A stretch of DNA of 6,699 nucleotides from Betaproteobacteria bacterium TMED156 (lineage in GTDB: Bacteria > Pseudomonadota > Gammaproteobacteria > Burkholderiales > Burkholderiaceae_A): contig NHHF01000135.1 of NCBI GenBank assembly GCA_002171155.1, forward strand, positions 1,058-7,756, written 5' to 3'. Under the pieces are notes generated by a model that saw nothing but the letters and a program-made list of their open reading frames with translations, did not search any database and was not told the origin of the DNA. The position numbers and the translations under genes were made by a program. Shown in pieces: positions 1-6,126 of the stretch. Within the stretch, counting starts at the first letter, position 1. Each line of letters starts with the position of its first letter.

Positions 1-918
1 AGGCAATGTAATCTAAAATGCAGAACTTGTTCTCCTTATCTATCAACAAGCTGGGATGAAGATCTAAAAAAATCTGATGGTGTGAAAACTTTATTTTTTG
101 GAGCATCACATGAACTATTTGATGATATGACCAAGAGACCAATTACAAATGAAAGTATATTATCTTTCAGCCATGAAACATGTAAAAAATTAAAAGACAT
201 AAAAATTACAGGAGGAGAACCATTCCTTCAAGATGACTTAATCATTTTCTTAGATAGATTAGTTGAATGGGATCTTGCTAAACATATAAGACTAGAAATA
301 TTTACAAATTGTAGTTTTTATCCTAAACCTAAATATAGATCGATGTTTAAAAGTTTCAAAGAAGTAAAAATAAAATTAAGTTTAGATGCAATCGGAACAA
401 AATCAGATTACATAAGGAAAAAAAGTATATGGGATAAAACAGTAAAGGTTGCAGAATTTTGGAAACAGTATGCACAAGAGAATAACAACATTGAAATAGG
501 TATATCTCATACTGTTAGTATTTTTAATATTTTATACTATGATGAATACATTGATTGGATTATTGATATGTTTTCTGATACATTTACAATTGATGTTAAT
601 CCAATTCACTATCCTACATATTTGACAGCATATAATTTTCCAAATGATGTAAAACAAAAGATACAAACTGAATTGCATAAACAACAAGAAAGTCTAAAAA
701 ACAAGTTTGATAGTCGATTGTATCGCAAGTATATTGGAAAATATATTTTAAAATTAATAGATTATTTAGAAACAGATAGTAATAAAAACGAGCCCACCTT
801 TGCCGGAAGAGACATAATAAATCAATTTAAAGCAACGACTGAATCATTAGATGAAGTTAGAAATGACAACAGTTGGCAACTTGTTTTTCCAAAACTATCG
901 GAGATAATAAATGACTAA
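1..918 (+). CDS. Radical SAM enzyme, 5'-truncated by the window edge
   Basis: The reading frame is open from base 1 to the TAA at 916-918, giving 305 residues with no start codon in the window; GTG 82 is an internal codon, because the catalytic motif lies upstream of it. The iron-sulfur motif CNLKCRTC begins at window residue 3 (cysteines 3, 7, 10), a CxxxCxxC site that binds the [4Fe-4S] cluster cleaving S-adenosylmethionine. The SAM-binding GGEP motif follows at residues 71-74, and SLDAIG with a later DYIRKK matches the core barrel. The C-terminal end (FKATTESLDEVR then VFPKL) resembles the tail of 'twitch-type' radical SAM proteins. It is a paralogue of the gene at 4795-6126, which has the same TGGEP, SLDG and YIR landmarks in the same order. 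If its N-terminus is like that gene's, about 140 residues lie outside the window. The reaction and substrate are unknown. The gene is very AT-rich, about 25% GC by hand count over 241-540. Confidence 0.9.
   Translation, partial: RQCNLKCRTCSPYLSTSWDEDLKKSDGVKTLFFGASHELFDDMTKRPITNESILSFSHETCKKLKDIKITGGEPFLQDDLIIFLDRLVEWDLAKHIRLEIFTNCSFYPKPKYRSMFKSFKEVKIKLSLDAIGTKSDYIRKKSIWDKTVKVAEFWKQYAQENNNIEIGISHTVSIFNILYYDEYIDWIIDMFSDTFTIDVNPIHYPTYLTAYNFPNDVKQKIQTELHKQQESLKNKFDSRLYRKYIGKYILKLIDYLETDSNKNEPTFAGRDIINQFKATTESLDEVRNDNSWQLVFPKLSEIIND
900..903 (+). promoter_or_regulatory. Shine-Dalgarno GGAG ahead of the 13-codon ORF
   Basis: GGAG sits 7 bases before ATG 911, inside the end of the upstream radical SAM gene. 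The spacing is that of a functional ribosome site. It serves the short ORF at 911 and is too far from the next real gene at 960, which suggests that the ATG at 911 was once the start of a full gene. Confidence 0.4.
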
Positions 919-952
919 AAAAGTTGCAATAACAGGAAAAGGTGTGTTATAA
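911..952 (+). pseudogene. 13-codon remnant of a nucleotide-binding protein start
   Basis: ATG 911 overlaps the preceding stop codon by 8 bases, the same geometry as the real gene start at 2116, and has its own GGAG. It encodes MTKKVAITGKGVL and then stops at TAA 950-952. Seen directly: a basic N-terminus, a hydrophobic strand (VAIT) and a glycine-rich turn, which is how Rossmann-fold and P-loop proteins begin. With a one-residue gap it resembles the TGxxGxLG start of short-chain dehydrogenase or sugar epimerase proteins; it also resembles the ITGKGGVGKT Walker A start of NifH/CooC-like ATPases. No continuation of either fold is found in any frame after 952. The reading as a truncated gene is inference; a chance ORF or a leader peptide is possible at this length. 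Confidence 0.35.
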
Positions 953-953
953 T
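924..953 (+). promoter_or_regulatory. Candidate sigma70-type promoter of the second radical SAM gene
   Basis: TTGCAA at 924-929 is followed after 18 bases by TATAAT at 948-953, a perfect -10 hexamer that also carries the extended -10 TGn (TGT at 945-947). Transcription would be expected to begin about 7 bases after the hexamer, at or next to base 960, the A of the ATG of the next gene, giving a leaderless or nearly leaderless message. This fits the absence of a Shine-Dalgarno sequence at proper distance from ATG 960. The DNA is AT-rich and TATAAT occurs elsewhere inside coding sequence (for example near 631), so chance must be considered; the -35 and extended -10 together make this copy better than the others. 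TATAATAA also loosely resembles a T4-type late promoter. Confidence 0.4.
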
Positions 954-959
954 AAAGCT

Positions 960-2123
960 ATGAGTGAAGATTTAAAATGGAGTGAATATGATTTTACAAA
1001 AATACCGTATGGTGATCTCGTACGTGTTGGACAACGTACTATGCTATATCGCGATCTATTCACTGTTTCTTGGCTCCTTGGTCGCTTCTGCAACTACCGT
1101 TGTAGTTACTGTTGGCCGTATGCTAGGAGTGACAGAAAAGATCATAGGCCTACTGATCTTTGTCTTGCCACCATTGATGAAATCAAAAGACAAGCAAGAG
1201 ATAGAGGATTTAATAGTTTCCACTTCAGTCTTTCTGGAGGTGAGCCTACATTTCATCCTGGCTACCTTGATATTCTTCAGCATTTGGCTGATGACACGAA
1301 AAATACTAATTATACTTCTGTACACATGACAAGTAATTGCAGTAGAAATATGAAATGGTTTGAAAAATATGTTAAAGCAGTATCACCGTTCCATAGAGCC
1401 AGTATCACGGCTTCATACCACAGGGAACACGTTAACTCACAAGAGAAAAGAGCAGACTTTGCCGACAAATTATGCTTCGCACAAGAACATGATGTCCAAG
1501 TCACAATCAACCAAGTTATGGTACCCGAATGGTTCGATGAGCTATATGAAGAATCATTATACTTCCACAATAGAGGTATTAACGTTACGCTCAAACCTCA
1601 ATCGGATCCTACAGCGTCAGAAGTTGTCCACGGCTACTCGAAAGAGATGCTTGACAAGTTATACAACGGAATGCCACAACGTGGATTCACTGAAGCAAAA
1701 AACAAACACGTAGAAAGACCAGAGCCAACATTTAAAATAGATGAAGATAGAACATTAAAAAAACAAACATATCGAGATGGAGTACCACAACATTTTCAAG
1801 TTGAGTTTAGAGATCAAGATAATAACCCATACTTTATGGATCAAGCAGAAAGATTCAATGCATTTAATTTTAACAAGTTCCAAGGCTGGGAATGTTCATC
1901 GGGTTATAGGTCGATCATTATTAGAGAACCGGACGGCAGTATAAAAAGAAGTTATAGCTGTCATGATGAACCTCTAGGAAATATTGAAACAGGTTTTAAA
2001 TTATTTGACAAACCGCAAAAATGTATTTCACAAAGTTGCGTATCAAGTGCAGATTCAAAAATACCTAAAAGAGCTGAAGGAACTAAAATGCCATTATGGC
2101 CAGGAGATAAAACATATGAGTAA
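960..2123 (+). CDS. Radical SAM enzyme with SPASM-like C-terminal cysteines
   Basis: A 387-residue protein if begun at ATG 960. An in-frame GTG at 942 would add six residues (MCYNKA) that overlap the candidate -10 element, so ATG 960 is preferred, although its nearest purine-rich stretch (934-942) is about 17 bases away. The site CNYRCSYC (cysteines 44, 48, 51) binds the SAM-cleaving [4Fe-4S] cluster and SGGEP at 92-96 is the SAM-binding loop. Near the C-terminus, CSSGYRSI then EPDG, SYSC and LGNI with cysteines 312, 334, 355 and 360 form a SPASM/twitch-like pattern, so a second iron-sulfur cluster is likely. Such proteins modify peptides, sugars or small molecules; the substrate here is unknown. 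Bases 1021-1740 are about 41% GC by hand count, clearly above the gene before it (about 25%), and the last third falls to about 34%, suggesting a separate origin. Its stop overlaps the next gene by 8 bases. Confidence 0.92.
   Translation: MSEDLKWSEYDFTKIPYGDLVRVGQRTMLYRDLFTVSWLLGRFCNYRCSYCWPYARSDRKDHRPTDLCLATIDEIKRQARDRGFNSFHFSLSGGEPTFHPGYLDILQHLADDTKNTNYTSVHMTSNCSRNMKWFEKYVKAVSPFHRASITASYHREHVNSQEKRADFADKLCFAQEHDVQVTINQVMVPEWFDELYEESLYFHNRGINVTLKPQSDPTASEVVHGYSKEMLDKLYNGMPQRGFTEAKNKHVERPEPTFKIDEDRTLKKQTYRDGVPQHFQVEFRDQDNNPYFMDQAERFNAFNFNKFQGWECSSGYRSIIIREPDGSIKRSYSCHDEPLGNIETGFKLFDKPQKCISQSCVSSADSKIPKRAEGTKMPLWPGDKTYE
2102..2106 (+). promoter_or_regulatory. Shine-Dalgarno AGGAG that sets the carbamoyltransferase start
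   Basis: AGGAG lies 9 bases before ATG 2116. It supports that start over the in-frame ATG at 1984, which would add 44 residues with no family similarity, all inside the SPASM-coding end of the upstream gene. Confidence 0.7.
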
Positions 2124-3606
2124 AACAATTTGGGGTATATGTGGGTTAGGACATGATGGTGCTCTTTCGGTTATCAAAGATGGAGAAATAGTTTTTGCTG
2201 GGCATACAGAAAGATATACTAGAATAAAAAATGATCCAGACTTATGCAATGAAATAGTCAATGAAGCATTAGAACATGGAGATCCTGATCGTGTTATTTG
2301 GCATGAAAGACCTTGGCTAAAGAAAAGAAGACAAATGGTTGCAGGGCAATGGGGTGAAGTATTCCAATCTTGCAATTTACCAAAGATGTATATGAAACAA
2401 TTTCAACATATGGTACCACATAAATTAGAATATGTAGAACATCATAAAGCACATGCGGCCGCAGGAGCATACACATCTCCTTACAATAGTGCCTGTGTTA
2501 TTGTTGCAGACGCAATTGGAGAGTTTGATACGATATCAATTTGGGATTATACATCACCAAACAAATTAAAAAGATTAAAAACATATCAGTATCCACATTC
2601 ATTAGGATTATTATACTCTGCATTTACACAAAGAGTAGGACTAAAACCAAATGAAGAAGAATACATTTTAATGGGCATGGCGGCGTATGGTGAACCGAAG
2701 TATGCGAAAGATATTGAAAAATACTTTTTTGATGATAAAGATTCTCTGAAACTAAAAGTAAATGTTCATGCAGGGGTCGATGAGTGGATGCCTCACAAAC
2801 CAATGATAGATGATCAATTTAAATATGATGTTGCATCATCAATACAATCGGTAATCGAAAAGAAAATTCTTACATTGTTTGAAATAGCACGTTCATACAG
2901 TTCACAAAAAAATATTGTATGGATGGGAGGAGTAGCACTTAATTGTGTGGCTAATTCATTAATGTATAACAAAAATCAAAATATATGGATCATGCCTAAT
3001 CCAGGTGATGCAGGTAACTCATTAGGAGCGGCCGCACTTGGTTATGAAGATAAAATAAATTGGCAAGGTCCATTCCTAGGAACAAATATTGACGGAGACT
3101 ATCCTGTTAATCCTGCCTTTAAAGCATTAATGAACGGAGACATCATAGGAGTCGCAAGTGGTAAAGCAGAGTTTGGACCAAGAGCATTAGGTAATAGAAG
3201 TTTATTAGCTGATCCGCGAGGTATCAAAATTAAAGATAGAGTAAATGAAATTAAGAAAAGACAAAAGTTTAGACCATTTGCTCCTGCTATACTAGAAGAA
3301 TATGTGCATGATTATTTCGTAATGCCTGGGGGTATTACTTCTTCGCCATACATGCAGGCAGTTGCTATATGCAGAAAGCCACAAGAGTTTCCAGCAATAA
3401 TACATGCTGACGGTACTTCACGTGTACAAACAGTTACACAGAAAGAAGCACCTGGATTTTATAAATTAATCAAACAGTTCTATGATCAAACTGGTTGTCC
3501 AATGTTGTTGAATACAAGTTTAAACATCAAAGGTGAACCACTGGTAAATACTAGACAACACGCAGATGCATTTGAACAAGAACACAAAGTGAGGGTATAT
3601 TCATGA
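2116..3606 (+). CDS. O-carbamoyltransferase, NodU/CmcH/TobZ family
   Basis: A 496-residue protein. Family members transfer a carbamoyl group from carbamoyl phosphate, through a carbamoyl-adenylate made with ATP, onto a hydroxyl group of a sugar, antibiotic or Nod factor; they act in the cytoplasm and hold an iron ion. Landmarks run in the expected order: GLGHDGALSV at 10-19, the metal-site motif EHHKAHA at 108-114 with VADAIGEFDT at 130-139, the EEYILMGMAAYGEP stretch at 180-193, WMGGVALN at 269-276 and PGDAGNSLGAA at 296-306 (Kae1-like domain), then EFGPRALGNRSLLADPR at 352-368, RPFAPAIL at 386-393 and LLNTSLNIKGEP at 464-475 (YrdC-like domain). It is somewhat short for the family, usually about 550-600 residues, but no key motif is missing and it ends naturally after NTRQHADAFEQ. 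The start at ATG 2116 has a good ribosome site. It overlaps the gene before by 8 bases and the gene after by 4 (ATGA), pointing to coupled translation. The acceptor is unknown; a sugar is plausible given the neighbouring dehydrogenase. Confidence 0.95.
   Translation: MSKTIWGICGLGHDGALSVIKDGEIVFAGHTERYTRIKNDPDLCNEIVNEALEHGDPDRVIWHERPWLKKRRQMVAGQWGEVFQSCNLPKMYMKQFQHMVPHKLEYVEHHKAHAAAGAYTSPYNSACVIVADAIGEFDTISIWDYTSPNKLKRLKTYQYPHSLGLLYSAFTQRVGLKPNEEEYILMGMAAYGEPKYAKDIEKYFFDDKDSLKLKVNVHAGVDEWMPHKPMIDDQFKYDVASSIQSVIEKKILTLFEIARSYSSQKNIVWMGGVALNCVANSLMYNKNQNIWIMPNPGDAGNSLGAAALGYEDKINWQGPFLGTNIDGDYPVNPAFKALMNGDIIGVASGKAEFGPRALGNRSLLADPRGIKIKDRVNEIKKRQKFRPFAPAILEEYVHDYFVMPGGITSSPYMQAVAICRKPQEFPAIIHADGTSRVQTVTQKEAPGFYKLIKQFYDQTGCPMLLNTSLNIKGEPLVNTRQHADAFEQEHKVRVYS
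3591..3595 (+). promoter_or_regulatory. Shine-Dalgarno GAGGG of the dehydrogenase gene
   Basis: GAGGG lies 7 bases before ATG 3603, within the last codons of the carbamoyltransferase gene. Together with the ATGA overlap it supports this start. Confidence 0.6.
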
Positions 3607-4817
3607 AAATAAAAGACACAAAAATTGCAATGATTGGGTGCGGTAAACTTGGTCAAGATTGTGCAGAAGTTATGGCTCAACAATATATGGTAGAAGGATA
3701 TGATGTAGAGCCAAGAAAACCAGAAAATTTTAAAATGAAAGGTTCGATTCAAGAAGCAGTAAAAGATAAGAATATTGTTTTTATTGCGGCACCAACACCA
3801 CACGATCCACGTTATGATGGTTCGACACCAACAGCACATTTAGAACCAAAAGATTTTGATTACACAATTGTAAAAAACATTTTGCAAGAAGTTAATCAAT
3901 ATGTTAACAAGAAGCAACTAGTGGTTCTTATATCAACAGTATTACCGGGTACAACAAGACGTGAGCTTGAACCTTTAATTACAAATGCACGTTTTGTTTA
4001 TAATCCATATTTAATTGCTATGGGTTCGGTAAAATGGGATATGGTAAATCCAGAAATGATTATGATTGGTACAGAAGATGGATCAAAGACTGGAGATGCA
4101 AAAGAACTTATTGATTTTTATAAACCGATGATGCAAAATAATCCAAGGTACGTAGTTGGTACTTGGGACGAGTGTGAATCAATAAAGATTTTTTATAACA
4201 CATTTATTTCGGCAAAGATTGGTTTAGTAAACATGATTCAAGACGTAGCAGAAAAGCAAGGAAATATTAATGTTGATGTAGTTACATCAGCACTTGCATT
4301 TTCAGATATGCGTATTATGGGTCCAAAGTATATGACAGCCGGCATGGGAGATGGAGGTGCTTGTCATCCACGTGATAATATTGCACTTCGTTGGATGGCA
4401 GATCATTTAGGTTTAGGTTATGATTTATTTGATGCTATCATGGGTGCAAGAGAAGTACAAGCAGAAAATCTTGCTAAAAAACTAATGTCATACAATTTAC
4501 CAATTGTGATTGTAGGTAAAGCATACAAGCCTCACGTACCTTATACAAATGGATCTTATAGTTTATTAATAGGACACTACATTGAAAAAGCAGGGAGAAC
4601 ATTATACTATAAAGATGAGCACACAGGTGATCAGCCACCTAAGGATTTAGGAAAAGCAGTTTATCTATTAGCACACAATCCAAAGGTAACTTATGGAACT
4701 GATGATACATCTAAATATGATTTCCCGAAAGGTTCAACTATTGTTGACCCGTGGAGACAGTGTCCTCAGATAGAAGGATGCAGTATAATAGAGTATGGAA
4801 ACACCAGAAACATTTGA
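3603..4817 (+). CDS. Divergent UDP-glucose/GDP-mannose dehydrogenase family protein
   Basis: A 404-residue protein. The family uses NAD+ twice to oxidise a nucleotide-sugar C6 alcohol to a uronic acid. Seen here: the Rossmann motif GCGKLG at 12-17, the ribose-binding acid D34 (GYDVEP), APTP at 63-66, STVLPGTT at 111-118 (family STVPxGTT), SIKIFYNTF at 193-201 supplying the conserved Lys195 and Asn199, and GDGGACHPRD at 249-258, the counterpart of GFGGSCFPKD, with the catalytic Cys254 and Asp258 kept. The C-terminal domain has VIVGKAYKP at 302-310. Two departures stand out: the PEFLREG loop that carries the usual catalytic Glu reads PYLIAMG at 135-141 (Tyr136 in place of Glu), and the DxRxS element after KP reads YTNGS, without the Arg. 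The fold and cofactor use are clear; the substrate may not be UDP-glucose. It overlaps its neighbours by 4 and 23 bases and shares a likely transcript with the carbamoyltransferase. Confidence 0.88.
   Translation: MKIKDTKIAMIGCGKLGQDCAEVMAQQYMVEGYDVEPRKPENFKMKGSIQEAVKDKNIVFIAAPTPHDPRYDGSTPTAHLEPKDFDYTIVKNILQEVNQYVNKKQLVVLISTVLPGTTRRELEPLITNARFVYNPYLIAMGSVKWDMVNPEMIMIGTEDGSKTGDAKELIDFYKPMMQNNPRYVVGTWDECESIKIFYNTFISAKIGLVNMIQDVAEKQGNINVDVVTSALAFSDMRIMGPKYMTAGMGDGGACHPRDNIALRWMADHLGLGYDLFDAIMGAREVQAENLAKKLMSYNLPIVIVGKAYKPHVPYTNGSYSLLIGHYIEKAGRTLYYKDEHTGDQPPKDLGKAVYLLAHNPKVTYGTDDTSKYDFPKGSTIVDPWRQCPQIEGCSIIEYGNTRNI
4784..4789 (+). promoter_or_regulatory. TATAAT element just before the third radical SAM gene
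   Basis: TATAAT ends 5 bases before ATG 4795 and is followed by AGAG, much like the TATAATAAAGCTATG arrangement at 948-962. There is no -35 match at 16-18 bases and no extended -10, and the element falls inside dehydrogenase codons (SIIEYG), so this is a weak call that rests on its similarity in placement to the stronger copy. Confidence 0.15.
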
Positions 4818-6126
4818 GCAAAGATTTAAAAGGTTAACGAATGATTCTTCAAGTTTTTGTCCGTTACTATATGATCATGCTACAATACAAACAACAGGTA
4901 AATTTAAACTTTGTTGCGTAGCAAAAGATAGTGAAACACAAATGAGAGCCAACGATTCACCTAATTCTATTGCTGAATATTGGAATTCAAAATACGTTCG
5001 AAGATCACGCAAAATGATGATGAATGGTTATTATCCTTCTGAATGCACTGAATGTCAAAACTTAGATAAGTTAAATATTCCGTCGAAAAGATCAACATCA
5101 ATACAAGCAATGCAGAACAATAGTCAGTATGGTGATCACATATTAGATAGATTAGAATCAGCAACTGACAACGATTTTAATGTTTCAAAACTACCAAGTG
5201 ATTTTGATATTAAATTTGGTAACTTATGTAACTTAAAATGCAGAATGTGTAACGCAGGTAGTAGTTCTCAAATAGCAAAAGAAGTTTCTGCCAATTGGGA
5301 TTTGGTACAAAAACAAGAATATCCTTACTTTGATAATTATGATTTAAATCCATCTAACAAGTCAATACCTAATTTTGAATACTATGATTCACCAAATTTT
5401 ATAGACTCAATGGGATCTACAACAGATGATTTAATACATTTAAAATTTACAGGTGGCGAGCCACTACTTATAAAACAAATGTTTAAATTTTTAAAACAGT
5501 TAATTGACAAAGATCTATCTAAAAATATTACTTTACATCTAATCACCAATTTAACAAAACTTACTAGAGAAATGATAGATGAATATTTTTCAAAATTTGC
5601 CCAAGTAAGTTTTTCTGTAAGTTTAGATGGATTTAAATCTTCATATGAATACATAAGGTTTCCTGCAAAATGGAATGTTGTTGAAAAAAATATTAGTATG
5701 ATGAGTGAATATAATGATAAATTAGATTTAAATTTTAGTGTTTGCTTTGACATTTATAACTGTGTATCTTTTATTGATACATACAATTGGATTGAAGAGG
5801 TTAGTGAAAAACACAATTTTAACAAATATGGATCTAAAAAAATACACAAGGAAAGTATTGATCCTATATTTTTACGTCAACCAAAGTGGCTTGATGTACG
5901 TAATCTACCATTGACAGTTAAAGACAAATTGTGTAAAATGTATAACAATAAAGTGTTTAACAACCAACTAAAATATATTCAATCACAACCAACAATTGAT
6001 CCTGAAGAAAATATGAGAGAATTTGTAAAATATACAAATAATGTAGATAAAATAAGAGGACAAAGTTTTGCAAAAGGTTGTCCACAGGAATGGGAACTGA
6101 TTAAGGAGTACTTCAATGGCAGTTAA
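4795..6126 (+). CDS. Twitch-type radical SAM enzyme with N-terminal auxiliary cysteines
   Basis: A 443-residue protein. The N-terminal part has FCPLLYDHATI at 21-31, then KLCC at 38-41 and PSECTEC at 81-87; these cysteines (22, 40, 41, 84, 87) resemble the auxiliary iron-sulfur region found ahead of the barrel in twitch-domain radical SAM proteins. The radical SAM core starts at FDIKFGNLCNLKCRMC (catalytic cysteines 145, 149, 152), followed by GSSSQ at 155-159, FTGGEP at 218-223, SVSLDG at 274-279 and YEYIRF at 284-289. The tail (REFVKYTNNVDKIRG) is typical of these proteins. It is a paralogue of the truncated gene at 1-918. The start is fixed by the need to include Cys22. There is no well-placed Shine-Dalgarno (AAGGA at 4774-4778 is 16 bases away), so translation probably relies on coupling through the 23-base overlap with the dehydrogenase gene. 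Substrate unknown. Confidence 0.92.
   Translation: METPETFEQRFKRLTNDSSSFCPLLYDHATIQTTGKFKLCCVAKDSETQMRANDSPNSIAEYWNSKYVRRSRKMMMNGYYPSECTECQNLDKLNIPSKRSTSIQAMQNNSQYGDHILDRLESATDNDFNVSKLPSDFDIKFGNLCNLKCRMCNAGSSSQIAKEVSANWDLVQKQEYPYFDNYDLNPSNKSIPNFEYYDSPNFIDSMGSTTDDLIHLKFTGGEPLLIKQMFKFLKQLIDKDLSKNITLHLITNLTKLTREMIDEYFSKFAQVSFSVSLDGFKSSYEYIRFPAKWNVVEKNISMMSEYNDKLDLNFSVCFDIYNCVSFIDTYNWIEEVSEKHNFNKYGSKKIHKESIDPIFLRQPKWLDVRNLPLTVKDKLCKMYNNKVFNNQLKYIQSQPTIDPEENMREFVKYTNNVDKIRGQSFAKGCPQEWELIKEYFNGS
6103..6108 (+). promoter_or_regulatory. Shine-Dalgarno AAGGAG of the reductase gene
   Basis: AAGGAG lies 7 bases before ATG 6116, the strongest ribosome site in the window. It fixes the reductase start, which overlaps the end of the radical SAM gene by 11 bases. 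Confidence 0.7.

Noticed and set aside
911..952. RiPP precursor peptide for the radical SAM enzymes
   Set aside because: Three radical SAM genes raise the idea, but the only free short ORF is 13 codons, has no core-like Cys, Gly or aromatic repeats and looks like a nucleotide-binding start. No other space for a precursor exists in the window.
942..959. GTG 942 as start of the second radical SAM gene
   Set aside because: It would only add MCYNKA over a candidate -10 element, with an AGGA just 4 bases away. ATG 960 is the simpler choice, though the GTG is not excluded.
982..1329. A 115-residue hydrophobic ORF on the plus strand that reads like a small membrane protein
   Set aside because: It lies wholly inside the radical SAM gene in another frame, which carries CNYRCSYC and SGGEP over the same bases. 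Hydrophobic shadow frames are common, and it has no Shine-Dalgarno sequence.
1984..2115. A 44-residue N-terminal extension of the carbamoyltransferase
   Set aside because: These bases code the SPASM-like tail of the upstream enzyme, the extension has no family similarity, and AGGAG points to ATG 2116.
3486..3839. Minus-strand ORF of 117 residues
   Set aside because: It is antisense to the well-supported ends of the carbamoyltransferase and dehydrogenase genes, with low-complexity composition and no recognisable motif.
5382..5753. Minus-strand ORF of 123 residues
   Set aside because: It is antisense to the core of the third radical SAM gene (FTGGEP, SLDG); I see no independent support.
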